A stretch of 64,000 bases of DNA from Cytidiella melzeri (Eukaryota; Basidiomycota; Agaricomycetes; Polyporales; Irpicaceae). Made by a program: the position numbers and the translations under genes. Shown here piece after piece: positions 12,158-24,138 of this stretch. The notes under the pieces are model-generated. The model worked only from the letters and a program-made list of their open reading frames with translations. It was not told the origin of the DNA and searched no databases. The stretch spans positions 1-64,000 of the forward strand of contig JABYQR010000262.1 of NCBI GenBank assembly GCA_022592445.1. Direction: 5' to 3'. Positions within the stretch are counted from its first letter, which is position 1. Every line of letters begins with the position of its first letter.

Positions 12158-15100
12158 TTACAAGCCAATTCCGCCATGCACCGCACGCATGTGGTCGTAA
12201 ACGGCATTGCCCTGAGGAAACGTCTCGAGGCACACCCAGCAAATGTGTGTGCGGCAGCGTGTACATTCCATGTGGTTACACCCTGCGTCTCGCTCGATGT
12301 AGGTCTTGCAGCCGGGGCACCTCTTGACGTCTCGTGTGCTCGTCCACTCCTCGAACAGCCGGAGCTCCTCCGTTTCGGAGTCTGGACATTTCGTACCCTC
12401 GTGGTATTCGACATGGCAGTTTGGGCAGATTCGGATGAGGCAAGAGGGACATTGCAATACGGTGTCGCGAGGTGCACTGCGGTAGACCTGAACACAATCG
12501 GGAGTGGGACAGTAGTGGAACTCTGAAGGGCGAGAATGGATGTAAGCGAGAAAAGAGGCATGTGCAAGGCGCTGAAAGTCTTCAGAGGTCAAGATTCTGC
12601 GCACAATGCTGATCGGTATTTGATTCGAGCACTGTGCTCCGTCTCCGAGGCAGTTCAGGGGGAAGACCTTCGTGTCGATAGCAGCGAGCAGATAGCTCGT
12701 TAGACAACGTTTGCACCATGTGTGCCCACAGTCCAGCGTGATAGGTAAGGAGACCTTGTCAAGACAAATGGGACAGCCGTTCGCTATTTGCTTGCCAGCA
12801 AGCTGATGTCTGCGTCGTCGAGCCTGTTGGATGATGAGACTGGCGACCTGCACGGCGTCCTTGTTACCTCGGACCTTGAGCGTTAGCGTCCGCGAGTCAA
12901 TGTATACATTCCCCGTACCCAGCTCTTGCTGCAACTTGAGGAGGTCTGGATTCACGACCAAGCCGACGAGATTACCATCAAGGGGCAGTGAATGGGTCTT
13001 CTGAGCGCTGAGCTTCTCCATCTGCTCCTGTATAGCTTGCCTAACCCGCCAAGTCCTGGAGTGAGGCCCAAAAAGACGGATAAGAGACCTGCGCAGATCC
13101 ACCTTGATCATTACCTCCGGATACGTCGCTTCAAGTGCAGCGATGAATGCAGCGCCCGAGGCACGGGCGAAGAATGAGTCCCATGCGGCACGTCTATCAA
13201 ATCGGACCGTCTCCCCTCGCAAAATCCCTTCGAACGATGTCTTGAGCTTTGTCAAAGTCGAAAGTGTCTCTGCAGTGAGTTTGACACCAACGGACCCAGT
13301 CTGATCCTTGGGTCCAGCACGAATGACAATATCACAGCAATGGATGGCAGTATGCACGCACGAACGTAGATGGCGTATGTTAGCTGCGAGGCTGTCGAAC
13401 ACGCGTTTGGGAAGTGAATAAGTGATGGACATGGAGTGCTTCGCCACAATTCTTCCAAGGCCGAGGAAGCATGGACGACGGCCATTGAGGCCTCTACACG
13501 CTTCATCGGCGGCTGAAGGCGTGGAGAAGTGCGCCCAGGCACGGACGGTTTGGTTTGCGAAAGGCGGCGCGAGGACTTTGACCGAGATCAATTCGCCATA
13601 TATCTCTAGTCTTGCCTGAAGCTCCTTCAAGCTGTCGTCCAGGGATGGGTAGTTACAACGGCCAAGCATAACTCCCTCGTTGGGGCCAAAGACGTCCAGT
13701 TCTGCTGCGACTACATCTGGAGGCAGTGCACAAAACTTGACGTTGTACGCGCCAATTACTGGGACTCCTTGATATATAGATGCGGACAAGATGGACTGAC
13801 CCATCTCGGCACCGTGGGCAAACCGCACAGCGCTCATGGCAGCGTCCAAGGACGAGTATCCTACAAAAGCATCTCTGCATGGTGCCGGAAACTCCAGGAA
13901 GACGTCGCCGTCACGCACAGTGCCCTTGCCTAGAGACGTGGACTGATGGGAGGCGAGGCGAACACCAATGCGTGTGTTGAATAGCCTGGCTCCGTCTAGA
14001 GCGGTGGAAGCGGCGGCGGCGTGGGTATGATCAACAAACGTAGCCTTCACTAGCATATTGCTGTCTGCGAAGCGCTTTTCCGGGATGTGGACGTTAGTAA
14101 CCTCGCCGAACGGGGATAGCGCTTGGGAGATCATGGCCGCCGTCACACGAGTAGGGATGTTCTTGAGGATGACGGTCCTTGATTCGAACCCTGTGACAAC
14201 CTCTTTAACAGCAAAGCCTGGTCCGAAGGTTACTGCTACTGAGTCGAGGACGTTGAGTACCATTGTGGTCGGACCTGCTGGTGGGGATGCTTGGCTGCTC
14301 CCAGAAGAAGCCGTCTACGGAAATTTGTCAGGTTTACGTGGTTCTAAGAACACTCGCACCACTTGCCTGCTCTAGTCCTAACCCGGGAGGCACCTCGGGC
14401 ACCGCTGGTCGAGGAGCCGGCTGTTGACTTGTTCGACTATTTATTAGAACAGTAGCGTCGTCCTTGACCTGCATGCTAGGAATTTGAGTTTTGACCCGTG
14501 GTTCGTTAGCGGACCGCTCAAGCAGACCGAGGAGCCTGTCAACCTATCCACTCGTCAGCTCTGTATGGAGTAAGTAGAAACATGATATACCCCCGCTTCA
14601 GCTGGTCGACGAGGATCAGCGGGCATCTCGTGGCGGTACTTGCACCGTGGCCGGGAGCACCTTCCATGACTAAAGTCACGGCAGACCTTGGTATCAACAC
14701 GTTTGTCTTGCGGGTGCATAGATAACGCTAAGGGTGATGGACTGCTCGGCTACTCAAAACATGAGAATCGGGAGCTTCGGAATTGCGCAAAAGACATACA
14801 GCATCTCCTCGCGCCGACGGAAGAGCGAAAACATGAGGTCGGTCGCTGGGAGTTGTGTTGACCGAATTCTTCAATTGCACGACTGGAGCAGCGGTAGTAG
14901 CAGCTGGCACATTTTCCGACGATTTGTCTGCGCCTTTGGCTCGCTGTGACGTAGTCGTAGCTCCCAACGTCAGCGTATGCGCAACGGGCTGGTTGACACT
15001 ATTTGTGATCAAGCGGCATTGTAAGCGAGCAAAAGACGTACAACATCTCCCCGGGATAACGGAAGAGCTGAAACCTGCGGTCGATCGCTACGGGTGGTGT

Positions 15101-17414
15101 TGACCGACATCTTCGATTGCACGACTGGAGTAGTAGTAGTAGGAGCTGACGACGAAGTCGCCGTTTTGACTGGCACATTCTCCGACAACTTGTCTGTGCT
15201 TTTGGATCGTTGTGACGTAGTCGTCGCTTCCAACGTCGGCGTATGCGCATCGGGTTGCTTGACACAATTTGACAACTGATAAAATTCCGTCAGTCGCGAT
15301 ATGAACGTTCGTAGTAGGCATAAAACACATACGACAACACTTGGCTGCGTTTGTCGTAACACGTTTGTCTTGGTATTTTTGATGTCAGTGGACGTCTACA
15401 GTATCATCAGACATGCGAATGAACACAACAAATAATAGGAAGAACTCACCGTAGGTTGAGCTTCCTGCACTTCGCCAACGGCTGCGGCGAGGACTGACGT
15501 CGGGCGTTGGGTTCCCGCAGATTTGACGTTCGACGGAAACGTCTGCGGAGGATGTCGGTAGAGACAATTCTTACCTAGCTCACACCGCCCTGCACTGTGT
15601 TCCCGACAGACCTCGTCACTGCGTAAAGGAGTCTATTGGGTATGTGGATAAGGAGATTTGATAAGCACGAGCAGTTCACTTACATTGCTCAGCGGTGGAT
15701 GCACTCGATGGCACTGCGCACCGAGTCTACATTTCCCGTTGAGGAAATTACGGCATACGTCCCTCGTAGGATTGTTGTTGGCAGCCTAAGTCCAAGTTCA
15801 TCCCATCAATGCTGCGACAAAGGAACGATGGAGTCTCACCATAAGCCTTGGAGGAGCTACCGAGGCTGGAGGAGATTTCTTCACGTCGAACTTCATGTCA
15901 TCAGCCACTGAACTTGTGCGAAATTGCGAGATGGTGTGTATCGTGCGAGCGTGTGTAGGGGGAGTACTTGGCGGTGTTGATTCTGCTGATGATTCTGAGG
16001 ATATCGAAGCGTCAGGGTTGCACGCAGGGTCTTCTGGTGTAAGCTTTCCGTTTTGAAGCGATGGGACGCTGAGCAGCGGAACATGAAGGCGGCGGCATCG
16101 GTTGCCCCGTTGACATGTACCACGCCTGAAGTCTAGGCATTCTTCCACGAGAGGGACATGCAAACGCGGACAACGTGAACCCCTGAAACAATTTTCTAGT
16201 TTAAAGTGCACACATTCGTTTGACGCGTGAAGGATGTGAGGACGCCTGCAATCGTTCCCGTTCTGACAGCGACCAAGAATGAAGTCTATGCATTCTTGAT
16301 AAGGCTAGTCATACGATCACAGATGCGGAAGGTCAGCAAAGGCATCGACAGTGGAAGAAACACTTGCCTGATATGTTCTATGAGCAGAGGAAGCAGTGCT
16401 CTCTCGCTCAGCGACGGGGCCACTCGGGACAGAAGGGCAGCTGGGCGGCTTGCTTTTGGTCACATCGTGAGGTTCATGCACTTTGTTCGTGTCAACGGAT
16501 GGAGGAGATCCATGAGTGGCACGCAACTAGTACCCAAAATGAGTATATCAACCAACCGTGTGCGAAGAAATAGCTGAAGACTTACGTCCTCGCACGGCGA
16601 AGCCTGGGGTGCCGGCTTATGTTGCGGCTGTAACTTCTTCTGCGAGACTGGAGGTATCGTCGTAAGGTGTGGTGCCTACAATAGTGTAAGCTAAACAGAC
16701 CCGTGATGCATAAACGAAACCACCACGCACCTCTGGCTCAGTATGAGACGGCTCGCTTGGTAAAGATAGTCCCTCTGCACTCACGTCTGACCCCTTCTTC
16801 TTCAACGCTTTCCGCGATCGCATGCCGGAAGAGGTCGACCTAGTAGTCGCTGTGCGTGCGCCCGAGTCAACACCAGAGGGGGACATAGGTTGAGTCTACA
16901 TGAAAGTTAACTCTGCTCGAGGTGAAGAGGAAGGGTGGCGTAAGCTCACCGAGGGTGGCTCATCCCTGCTTGCGACAGATTTCCCTTTCGCGAGTTTCGC
17001 TGGTAGATTTATGGGCGCCGTGGCGGTGGCTTTCACTGGGGTTATCACAGCGTCTGCTGCGACTGGGTGAGGTGGTGGAGGTAGTGAAACTCCTGTCGTT
17101 GGTTTTGTGATTGTGCCAGAAGTCGCTGTGTGTGCGCCCGAGTCAGCACTAGAGGGGGACATGGGTTGGGTCTAAAAGGAGGTCAACTCTGCTCGAGGGA
17201 AAGAGGAAGAACGGCGTGAGCTTACGGCACGTTTCCCGTTCGTATTGTGTTTCGTTGCAAGTTTTGTGGGCGCCGTGGCGGTGACTTTCACCGGGGTTGT
17301 CCCCGTGTCTTCTGGGAGTGGGTGAGGTGGTCGAGGTGGTGATACTCCTGTCGCTGGTTTCTGGGTTTCACCGGTCAACTTGCCAGAGTGCTTTCGCACG
17401 GAATTTGGAGGCAT
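12158..17414 (-). CDS. CCCH zinc-finger / RRM / RING-IBR-RING E3 ubiquitin ligase
   Basis: Predicted RNA-binding RBR ubiquitin ligase in many exons. After low-complexity exons (16617-17414) come three CCCH fingers in one exon near 16090-16295 (C-x7-C-x5-C-x3-H, for example ECIDFILGRCQNGNDCRRPH). Single fingers follow near 15710-15765, 15555-15612 and 14625-14685; the last is C-x7-C-x4-C-x3-H. The large last exon encodes an RRM (RTVILKNIPTRV to IGVRL), a weaker second RRM-like region, and the RBR module. RING1 has CPICLDKV and CGHTWCKRC. The IBR has HYCPTPDC and CPNCHVEYH. RING2 has CPGCKTYIERDAGCNHMEC, with the Cys of GCNHMEC in the position of the catalytic thioester Cys. The protein ends HMRAVHGGIGL. 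The first Met is at 17414. The exon chain is inferred. The region could be two adjacent genes, but donor/acceptor phases agree where checked (17.2 kb and 14.3-14.4 kb). Confidence 0.75.
14810..15290 (-). repeat. Tandemly duplicated coding exon inside the RBR ligase gene
   Basis: Two neighbouring minus-strand exons (about 14810-15005 and 15045-15285) encode clearly related segments. Shared blocks are ATTTSQR, the SENVP motif, PVVQ, SVNTT and SDRP, and the nucleotide sequences are alignable almost throughout. The second copy carries an extra Ser/Thr/Ala-rich insertion. Both lie between CCCH fingers and have no domain signature, so the duplication lengthens a disordered linker. Confidence 0.8.
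16820..17414 (-). repeat. Related low-complexity exons at the N-terminus of the RBR ligase
   Basis: Three consecutive exons share modules. Exons 1 and 2 share TGVS-P-PPHP, TPVK-TATAP and K-basic tails. Exons 2 and 3 both begin TQPMSPS-x2-DSGA-TAT. Intron sequences between them (AAGAGGAAG and GAGCAGAGTT-containing) are also similar. This indicates at least two rounds of unequal tandem exon duplication. Confidence 0.75.
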
Positions 17415-17884
17415 TATGAGCTATGTTCATATGGGACGAGTGCTTGCAACTGCTCGTGGGAGGACGACGACGAGACTGCGGACGAACGATGAATGCTCCT
17501 GGAGTCACGGAACGTTGCGTGTCGGTTGCGAAACCCAAAACTCAAATCTCACACTGACTGGTCAATTGTTCGATCAATGACCGAATTGTTATCGAAGATC
17601 AGAGAGTTAATGAACTCTTCTTATCCGACACTTACCAAGTTGCCAGTCCCAATCAGCATTTCAGTGTCTCTTGTCTACCAAATATTTGACCTCGAGCTCG
17701 TCTCAATCACACTTCTTCTCTACATTCTTCTAAAACATACGTAGTCTATTATACATGTGTGCGGGATGGTATAAGTGTTGATGCGAAGGTTGGCGTAAAA
17801 ATAAGTCCTTTCGAAAACCATGCGAGTGTTGTCGTAATGCGAGAGCGATCCCAGAGTTCTTGTTGTCAGAAGCAAAGGTGCAAG

Positions 17885-20463
17885 TTAAGAACGCCTGATA
17901 TACATATGCAGGACATGGCTAATCCGTTGAAGTTCGGCAGAGGCGATCCGGGATGCGAGAGAACCGAGCATATGCGACATGAGAGCGAGAGCCAGCCTGC
18001 GAAGAAGGAGAGCAAGTAACGACTCTAGGCTGCGGGCGAATTCTGCGTTTCTCAGGTTCTGCTGGATAGCTGATACTTCAATGGACACAGGTCAGTCAGA
18101 AAAGGCGGCGATCATGTACGAAAACAAGGAAAATCTCGCACCCCGCAGATTCCTCGGTGTCAACGACTGTTTCTCGAGGAAGTACCCAGTGCTTCCATGA
18201 CGTGACGAGAAGCAAAATACTCTGCGAAATGGAAGGTGAAAAGATGATGTGATGAAAACGTAGAACTAGCAACGTACCGTCACTGACGTCAGACTTGAAC
18301 ATATAATATACCACACAACACGGCATATTACGCTTGTGAGCTGTAGCAACGGCGAACCAAACACACGCTCGAGGACAACAGAGTCCACTAGAAATGATCA
18401 GTCATTTGCGCAACAATGACCATTGTCTAATCTTGCGCTATTTGCTTACCTTTGAACAGGATTTGCAAAAGCCAAAGCAGTCCACACTGGCTCCAATTAC
18501 TCCAGCGCTGCCAGTCGAAGAAATGAACTTGCATGCTGCTAGCCGCCAGCCACTGGTCACGCACAGCGACAGCAGTGTCGTTTATCTTCTCCATCTCCGT
18601 ACGAGTTGACGATACCAACCCTGTGAGAACCGTGCCCAAGCGGCTGACAGCTTCAGTTGTCTCGACTTGCATGCGATTCGCCAATACAGCTTGGTCGACA
18701 TGTGAATCCAAGACCACCGCGGATTCCGAAATTGTTTGCACTAGAGCAGATACAGTCTAAACGGGATCTCAGATGAGAGACACCATTCTCAGATGGAGTG
18801 CACGCGCTGACCTCTTTCATGAGGCCGACCTCATGGCCGGCTGCACGCCAGTTTGCTTGAGCCGTGAGCTGGATCATAAGAAGTAAGTTGCAGGAACCAT
18901 AACTCTAGTTGTAGTCAACCGACTGCGATGTCATTCAGGTCTTGATATTGTGTTCGAACTTGTGCAAATGTGGTAGACACTTGTGCTTCAAGAGCGGCTT
19001 GAAGAGACGGCACGAGTAGTTCTAATGCGATTGTATGCTTTCATGCACGCTTTGTCAGAGTCCGGGCACTACAGAGGATGGCAGGAAGCTGGATACGCAC
19101 ATCGCCAACTACAGCTCGTACTTCCTGTGATACCTAAACACCCAGGGTGGGCAGCTGGTCAACTAGACGATATTACCACAGAAGGCGGACTAACCTCGTT
19201 CAGTAAGAGACGATACGCTTCTGAATGATGCTCAAATACAGAGCTGAGCGCGTTCTTGACCACTGTAATAGCCTTAATTTATGGGTGAAATGAGACTGTT
19301 TCTACTCTCCATCCGACGAACTGACCTGCTCATTCGCATGCTGAATTTCGCGACGTACGTCCAAAGTGGATTTTCCCATGCTGTCGTTTACCATGTTGAG
19401 TTCATGTACGAGGTGACGGAGATGCTGTATATTGTTTTGTTGACCTCGCCGCAGTAGGCGAAAATTGCACTTACCTCTCTAATCGCATCAATACCTTCGT
19501 AGAAGCTATCCTGTCGATTTCCCGTGTCGTTTACTACACGTAATATCGAAATTGCTTGCATCGTAGCATTTCTGTAAACCTCTTTCGCCATGTCTACCGC
19601 AAATCTGACGGTCAGGGTGACGAGAGAGCGAGCGAGAAAGGCAAAGATGGCTTGCCTATGTCGTTCCATCGTCGAAATGCGTGACAAAGTTGTGCTGGAA
19701 TTAGATCATATCAGTTTTGGCCCTCCAAGCTCATAGGCGTTCGCGTACGGATTTCTCGTAAGTAGCCTGAGTAGCTTGACCAATACTGCGCGCTTCTTGA
19801 CAAAGCCCTGAAGCCGAAGAAAGGTTGGAATTGCGCATATACGAAGTAAAGAGTGACATGAGAGCTTACTCAACACATGCACCATGTTGGAGAGTTGGGG
19901 TCGCCTCGGCAGGCTGCTCTGCGTTGACAGACATGCATTCCAGTGGCGGTGTATGTTTCGCGGTCGCGAGCTCGCAAATGGTCATGGATATAGCGGCTAG
20001 GAATAATTTATTAGCATACAACGATGGGAGGAGCGAACGACCAACCTCGAACCCGTTCATCTTCATTCAGATCCAAATCACCGCATTGTATGCGGATAGA
20101 CTTTGCGACACGTGCAAAACAATCGGGCTTACGCTTGTACGACTCGAGCCTGTCTGTGAGATAGCGGTCGGTGAGCTCACAGGCTGTAGCTGAGCAGAGA
20201 TCAACCGGTATACCGTGATTGTCGAGAATGGCCGACAGTTCCCCGGAACCCCAAACATCGCTCTCTACAGGTGATTTATATCGGAGAACCTGTGAGCCAA
20301 GTAGCGTGACCAGCAGATCAGAAGCTTACTCACTACTGTTGTGCTCTTGTATGTTTCCTTGATTCCCTTCCGATCGTTTCATGAGCCAGGACAGTGCCTG
20401 TGCGTCCGCAAAGCCCGAGCACATCACGAGGATAGGCAATAGAACCGAAAGTCGCAAACGCAT
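17885..20463 (-). CDS. KAR5/Tht1-like nuclear fusion (karyogamy) protein
   Basis: Predicted nuclear-envelope/ER membrane protein needed for fusion of the nuclear membranes during karyogamy. It starts at 20463 with MRLRLSVLLPILVMCSGFADA, a signal peptide. A cysteine-rich lumenal domain follows: SATACELTDRYL, PDCFARVAKSIR, IQCGDLDLNEDERVR. The family signature AAISMTICELATAKH-x2-PLEC comes next (about 19900-19990). Long helical segments are predicted (19.3-19.7 and 18.5-18.7 kb). Two hydrophobic spans near 18.45 and 18.33 kb (CGLLWLLQILF and a segment with VICRVVWYIICSSL) fit the C-terminal membrane anchors. Splicing at 18.14 to 18.08 kb gives an amphipathic tail ending at 17885; reading through would stop at 18096. 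The central exons were not all resolved. The family call rests on the ICELATA-PLEC block and the layout. Confidence 0.75.
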
Positions 20464-20827
20464 TTTGCAGTGTTTGAGTTGGTGGTCGACGAGGTGTTGT
20501 GTTACAGCTTTTTCTTCCGTGTTGTTGGTCCGTGTCAGGCCTCCGTCATGGTGGTCAAGATGCAGGTACGACGACGAGCTAACTGGTAAGTGCGATGGCT
20601 GTTTAGCGGCAGTGACATCAGTGCATCCCGACGATCGCGTCGCACCAACTCCAATCATGTGACCGCGTCAATCCGTGTCCAAAGCCATGCCGGAGCGTGT
20701 GCCCACCGGGCTTGCTCTCGTCCCGTAGGTGAGCATAAAGCCCTGACAGTGACTTGGTAAGCTCTGCTACTTTCCCTACCTACGAGCTCACCGTCAAGCG
20801 CATTGTAAGACCCGTAAACCGCTTGAA
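20464..20827. promoter_or_regulatory. Shared divergent promoter region
   Basis: The 364 bp between the KAR5-like start (-) and the glutathione transferase start (+) must hold both promoters. I see no clear TATA box or repeated operator. Confidence 0.45.
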
Positions 20828-21916
20828 ATGACGGCGTCCCCAGCGGCGAGTCCGAAGCTCGTCCTTCACTACCTGAACGACTCTCGTTCGCAGAGAATCT
20901 TGTGGATGCTAGTAAGTCGACTCTCGATAAAGAACACATTCTCTGAGTACTTCATTTGCAGGAAGAATTGGAGGTTCCGTACGAGCTCAAATACTGGAAA
21001 CGTACGCCTGACAGGACCGCTCCGAGAGAGCTTGCCGACATACATCCACTGGGGACTGCCCCTGTCATCACTGATGGCGACATCACGGTGGCTGAGAGTG
21101 GTGCGATAGTTGGTGAAGTTTCTCGTCCCTACCTGTGCTGTCCAGTGCTGTCGGATGTAGTTCTAATGGATACCCTTTGCTCCCGCTAGACTACCTCGCC
21201 AAGAAACACGGTGATGGCAAAATCCTCGTCCCCCCCTCTGGCCAGCTCGACGACGTATATTGTGAGACAATCCATAATTCAGTACGATGCACTATTTCAC
21301 TGAATTTCTATACGAACTATTTCTGCAGTTTCGCATTATGCCGAAGGCAGTTTGATGCCGTGGCTGGTCATCCAACTCATATTCAGCATAATCCCAGAGA
21401 GGTCGCCATGGCTAACCCGCCCACTCATGCGGATCCTGTTCAGCACACTCACAGCTAGCGTCGTGACCCCTAGACTGAAGCAGAACGCAACGTTTGTGCG
21501 TTGACAACTTGCCACTGTCTCCTTCGTCGACGTCGTTTTACTCAGGCGCCTCGCCTCTTCCCGTAGATTGAAAACCACTTGTCGAAATGTGGAGAGTGGT
21601 TCGCAGGCGGACAAGGACCCACATCCGCAGATTTCATGATGAGCTTCGCTTTGGAGGCTTGGGCCCATGGCGACCCGTCCCTCCTTGGCCCTAAGACGTT
21701 GGAATACGTGAAACGCGTGCACAGCCGGTAAGATGGACTCCCGTCGTCCATCACAACTGGTTCTGACTCCTTCTCCTATCACTCAGACCTGCGTATCAGC
21801 GTGTGAGTCACGCATTGCAGCTCCTTACGACACATGCGTCAGATTCTGACGCATACATGCAGGGACTGGAGAAAGCTGGTGAATATCGATACGCGACCGA
21901 CACGGCCGCTCTCTGA
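20828..21916 (+). CDS. Glutathione S-transferase, GTT1-like
   Basis: Soluble enzyme conjugating glutathione to electrophiles. The N-terminal thioredoxin fold begins LVLHYLNDSRSQRILWML and continues EELEVPYELKYWKR. The cis-Pro/SNAIL-type region follows as HPLGTAPVITDGD and ITVAESGAIVDYLAKKHGDG, joined across a GTGAAG donor at 21113. The C-terminal helical domain follows with FSHYAEGSLMPW, LSKCGEWFAGG, PTSADFMMSFALEAW and a tail ending RYATDTAAL. Resolved exons are 20828-20911, 20962-21112, 21190-21261 and 21329 onward, with later ones near 21562-21914. Length and motifs match fungal GTT1-type enzymes of about 230-260 residues. No catalytic residue is obviously lost. Confidence 0.85.
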
Positions 21917-22604
21917 GCACACCAGGGTCGGTCGGTATGTGCATGAGGTTGGTTTTTGTGGTCTCAGGATTATTTTGTGCAGCCAGTCCTTTGTCACCGG
22001 CTCTCGAACAGGTTAGCGTCGTTTTGTGTACGCCCTCTCTATGACTGCATCTGGCTTAGCGTTCTTGACATGTCTCGTTTGCTGATGTCTCCTGTCCAAC
22101 GATCCGACGTGCTGTACAGAAGGTGACCTAAGTTCCGCACTTATTGGCCGTACCTTCGCAACGTGTCTACAGGGTCCAAGTCGAAAGGTAAGCATTACAT
22201 GTCGTTCCATCAGAACCACGTACAAATACCCCTGCGAGCCAAAGCAATGCTATCTCTGAAACTGCGCAATCTGACCCGAGGATGAGTTGGTTCACACACA
22301 AAATAAGATTATGCTCCGGAGAGTTGATACAATACAATGCAAGAAAACACAGAAAACTAGGGATACAGTAGCGCGTTAAGCGAGTCCGGGGGGTGTCTAT
22401 GCGCCAAGACAAAGAGACACTGAGAGGAAAGGAAAGGATAATACAGTTTTATGGGATGCAGGGTAAATGGCTGGAAGGAAAATGGAATGATAAACGGAAC
22501 ACATGGAAGGACAGATAGCGTCCTGATTATTGAGGGGCAGAATGTAGACTCTAGGTTACTCACAGAACGGGTTTTTAAAGAAGAAAGAGCTAGCGAGCGC
22601 ATCT
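21917..22604. other. Convergent intergenic region
   Basis: Lies between the 3' end of the GST gene (+) and of the coiled-coil protein (-). Only short shadow frames occur. The A/G-rich stretch at 22415-22560 may belong to the 3' UTR of the minus-strand gene. Confidence 0.5.
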
Positions 22605-24138
22605 TTAGCGGCGCTCGTCAGCGCGATGCTTTTTGGACATGGTAGTTCCGGAGGCTGCCTTGGCTTCCCAACGAGCTGGTCCTTCCCCATCGACCCACTC
22701 TCCATTGACAGGGTCGCGTTCAAAATCACCGTCCCGGTATCCGTATCGTTCCTGGAGGAGCTGGAGGAGAGGGTTGCGAAGGGCCGGATCCATGCGAACG
22801 CTCTCTCCGGGGTGATAACTACCGACGCCGTGACGGGCCAGGGACTCTTCAAACAGTGCCTGCTCAAACGTACAGCCACAGTTAAGGTGACCGGGAGGGG
22901 CCATCCGGGGCGGGTATGCTCGGCGTTCGCGGCGAGAGTCGTGCCACGCACACAGCGCGTTGCCTGCCCTGTTCAACGAACAGAACAGCTTGACGCGTGT
23001 TTCGGTACGTGCACGCCATGACTCGTGGAAGGACGCTGAGACGGCGGGAGACGCCATCGGAGTCGGGATGCCACTCGCGGACGGGTGAGCACCTCCGTAC
23101 GCGAGGCGTGCAACTTCGTTTTCGAGGTCTCTGATCTTCTCTCGTGCCATCCTGTGCGCATGCTCGAGGTCGCGGACGCGACTCCTGAGCATCCGAGTTT
23201 CGTCGTCTGCGTGTTCTGCATGGGGACGAGACGATCGGCTGAGCGAAATGTTCGGGGTGGCAGAGGGCGGAGGAGACATCGCCATAGGAAGGTCCATGCC
23301 GGGGGAACCCGAGAGGGAGGACGATTGGACCATGGCGTGCGAAGCGGCAGCAGCAGCACGTGCTTGTTGGTACTGAAAGTGTTCAGAGTACGTGGCGGGG
23401 GAGGGAATACCGTGTAAATGGGGAGGACTAGGCTCAGAAGTAGAATAGTAATTATTGGCTGAATAGGGTAAGAAACTACTGGGAGGACTGTCGTTATCAA
23501 GGGGTGTATTGGGAGTCGCGAGGTAAGGAGCCATAGTGCCCTCGCCTTGAACGAGGACATAACCTTCTGGTATTCCGGAAGTTGGTGACGGCGTCCAAGC
23601 CATACCTGACGGGGACGCGTTTGGTGGAGAATGAGATGACATGCCAAGGTCCCCCATAGCACCAGAAAGGCTGGATGGGGCAAGCGACGCGCTTGTATCG
23701 GGGTGTCTAGCACCTCCGCTGCGATACTGAAGTATGAATAGTCAGGTGTCACATTGCCAAAGAGAAGACCTCGCAACCGCTTACCGACTGCGTGTAGCTA
23801 TCTAAATATGTAAAGGACTGCTGATCTCCACTTCCACCTCTTCGACTTGACGCGGCGGACTGTGCTCCGCCTGGATAACCTCGTGGTCCCGGACCTTGTT
23901 CGTTCTTGAGGCCCGGAGACGACCAGTTATTGTAAGGATGCGTCATAACAGACAAATCACTACGTGAAGAGATTTTGCGTCGGAGGCGGGAAGACGAACT
24001 CGAATGTCTTGCGCTCGAGGACGAACGGGAGGAGGAAGGAGGAGAATGCAGCAGATTGAGACCCAAATCAGGCTCGACCTTGACAGTGGCAGGATGGGAC
24101 GAGTAGCCCTCGTAGTTAAAGGTTTCGGAATGTGCCAT
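22605..24138 (-). CDS. Conserved hypothetical protein with short coiled coil
   Basis: Two exons (23785-24138 and 22605-23726) join in frame across a 58-nt intron, giving 491 residues. The start MAHSETFNYEGY is the first Met after which composition becomes Ser/Pro-rich. Visible parts are a Ser-rich basic patch (SSRSSSSARHSSSSSRLRRK), a Pro/Ser/Ala-rich middle, a heptad-like helix DETRMLRSRVRDLEHAHR running into LENEVARL, and a C-terminal block with FCSLNRAGNALCAWHDSRRE, HLNCGCTFEQALFEESLARH and RNPLLQLLQERYG. The Cys/His spacing in the last block (C-x8-C-x2-H, then H-x3-C-x-C) could bind metal. I do not recognise the family. Low-complexity plus one conserved C-terminal block suggests a regulatory protein, but this is inference. 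Confidence 0.7.

Noticed and set aside
14170..14195. GATTCGAACC, resembling a tRNA B box on the minus strand
   Set aside because: It lies within the RRM coding sequence of the RBR ligase and no acceptor or anticodon stem surrounds it.
20130..20180. Short CTGTG/CACAG inverted motifs between GST and KAR5-like genes as an operator
   Set aside because: They lie inside the KAR5-like coding sequence and are too short to be significant.
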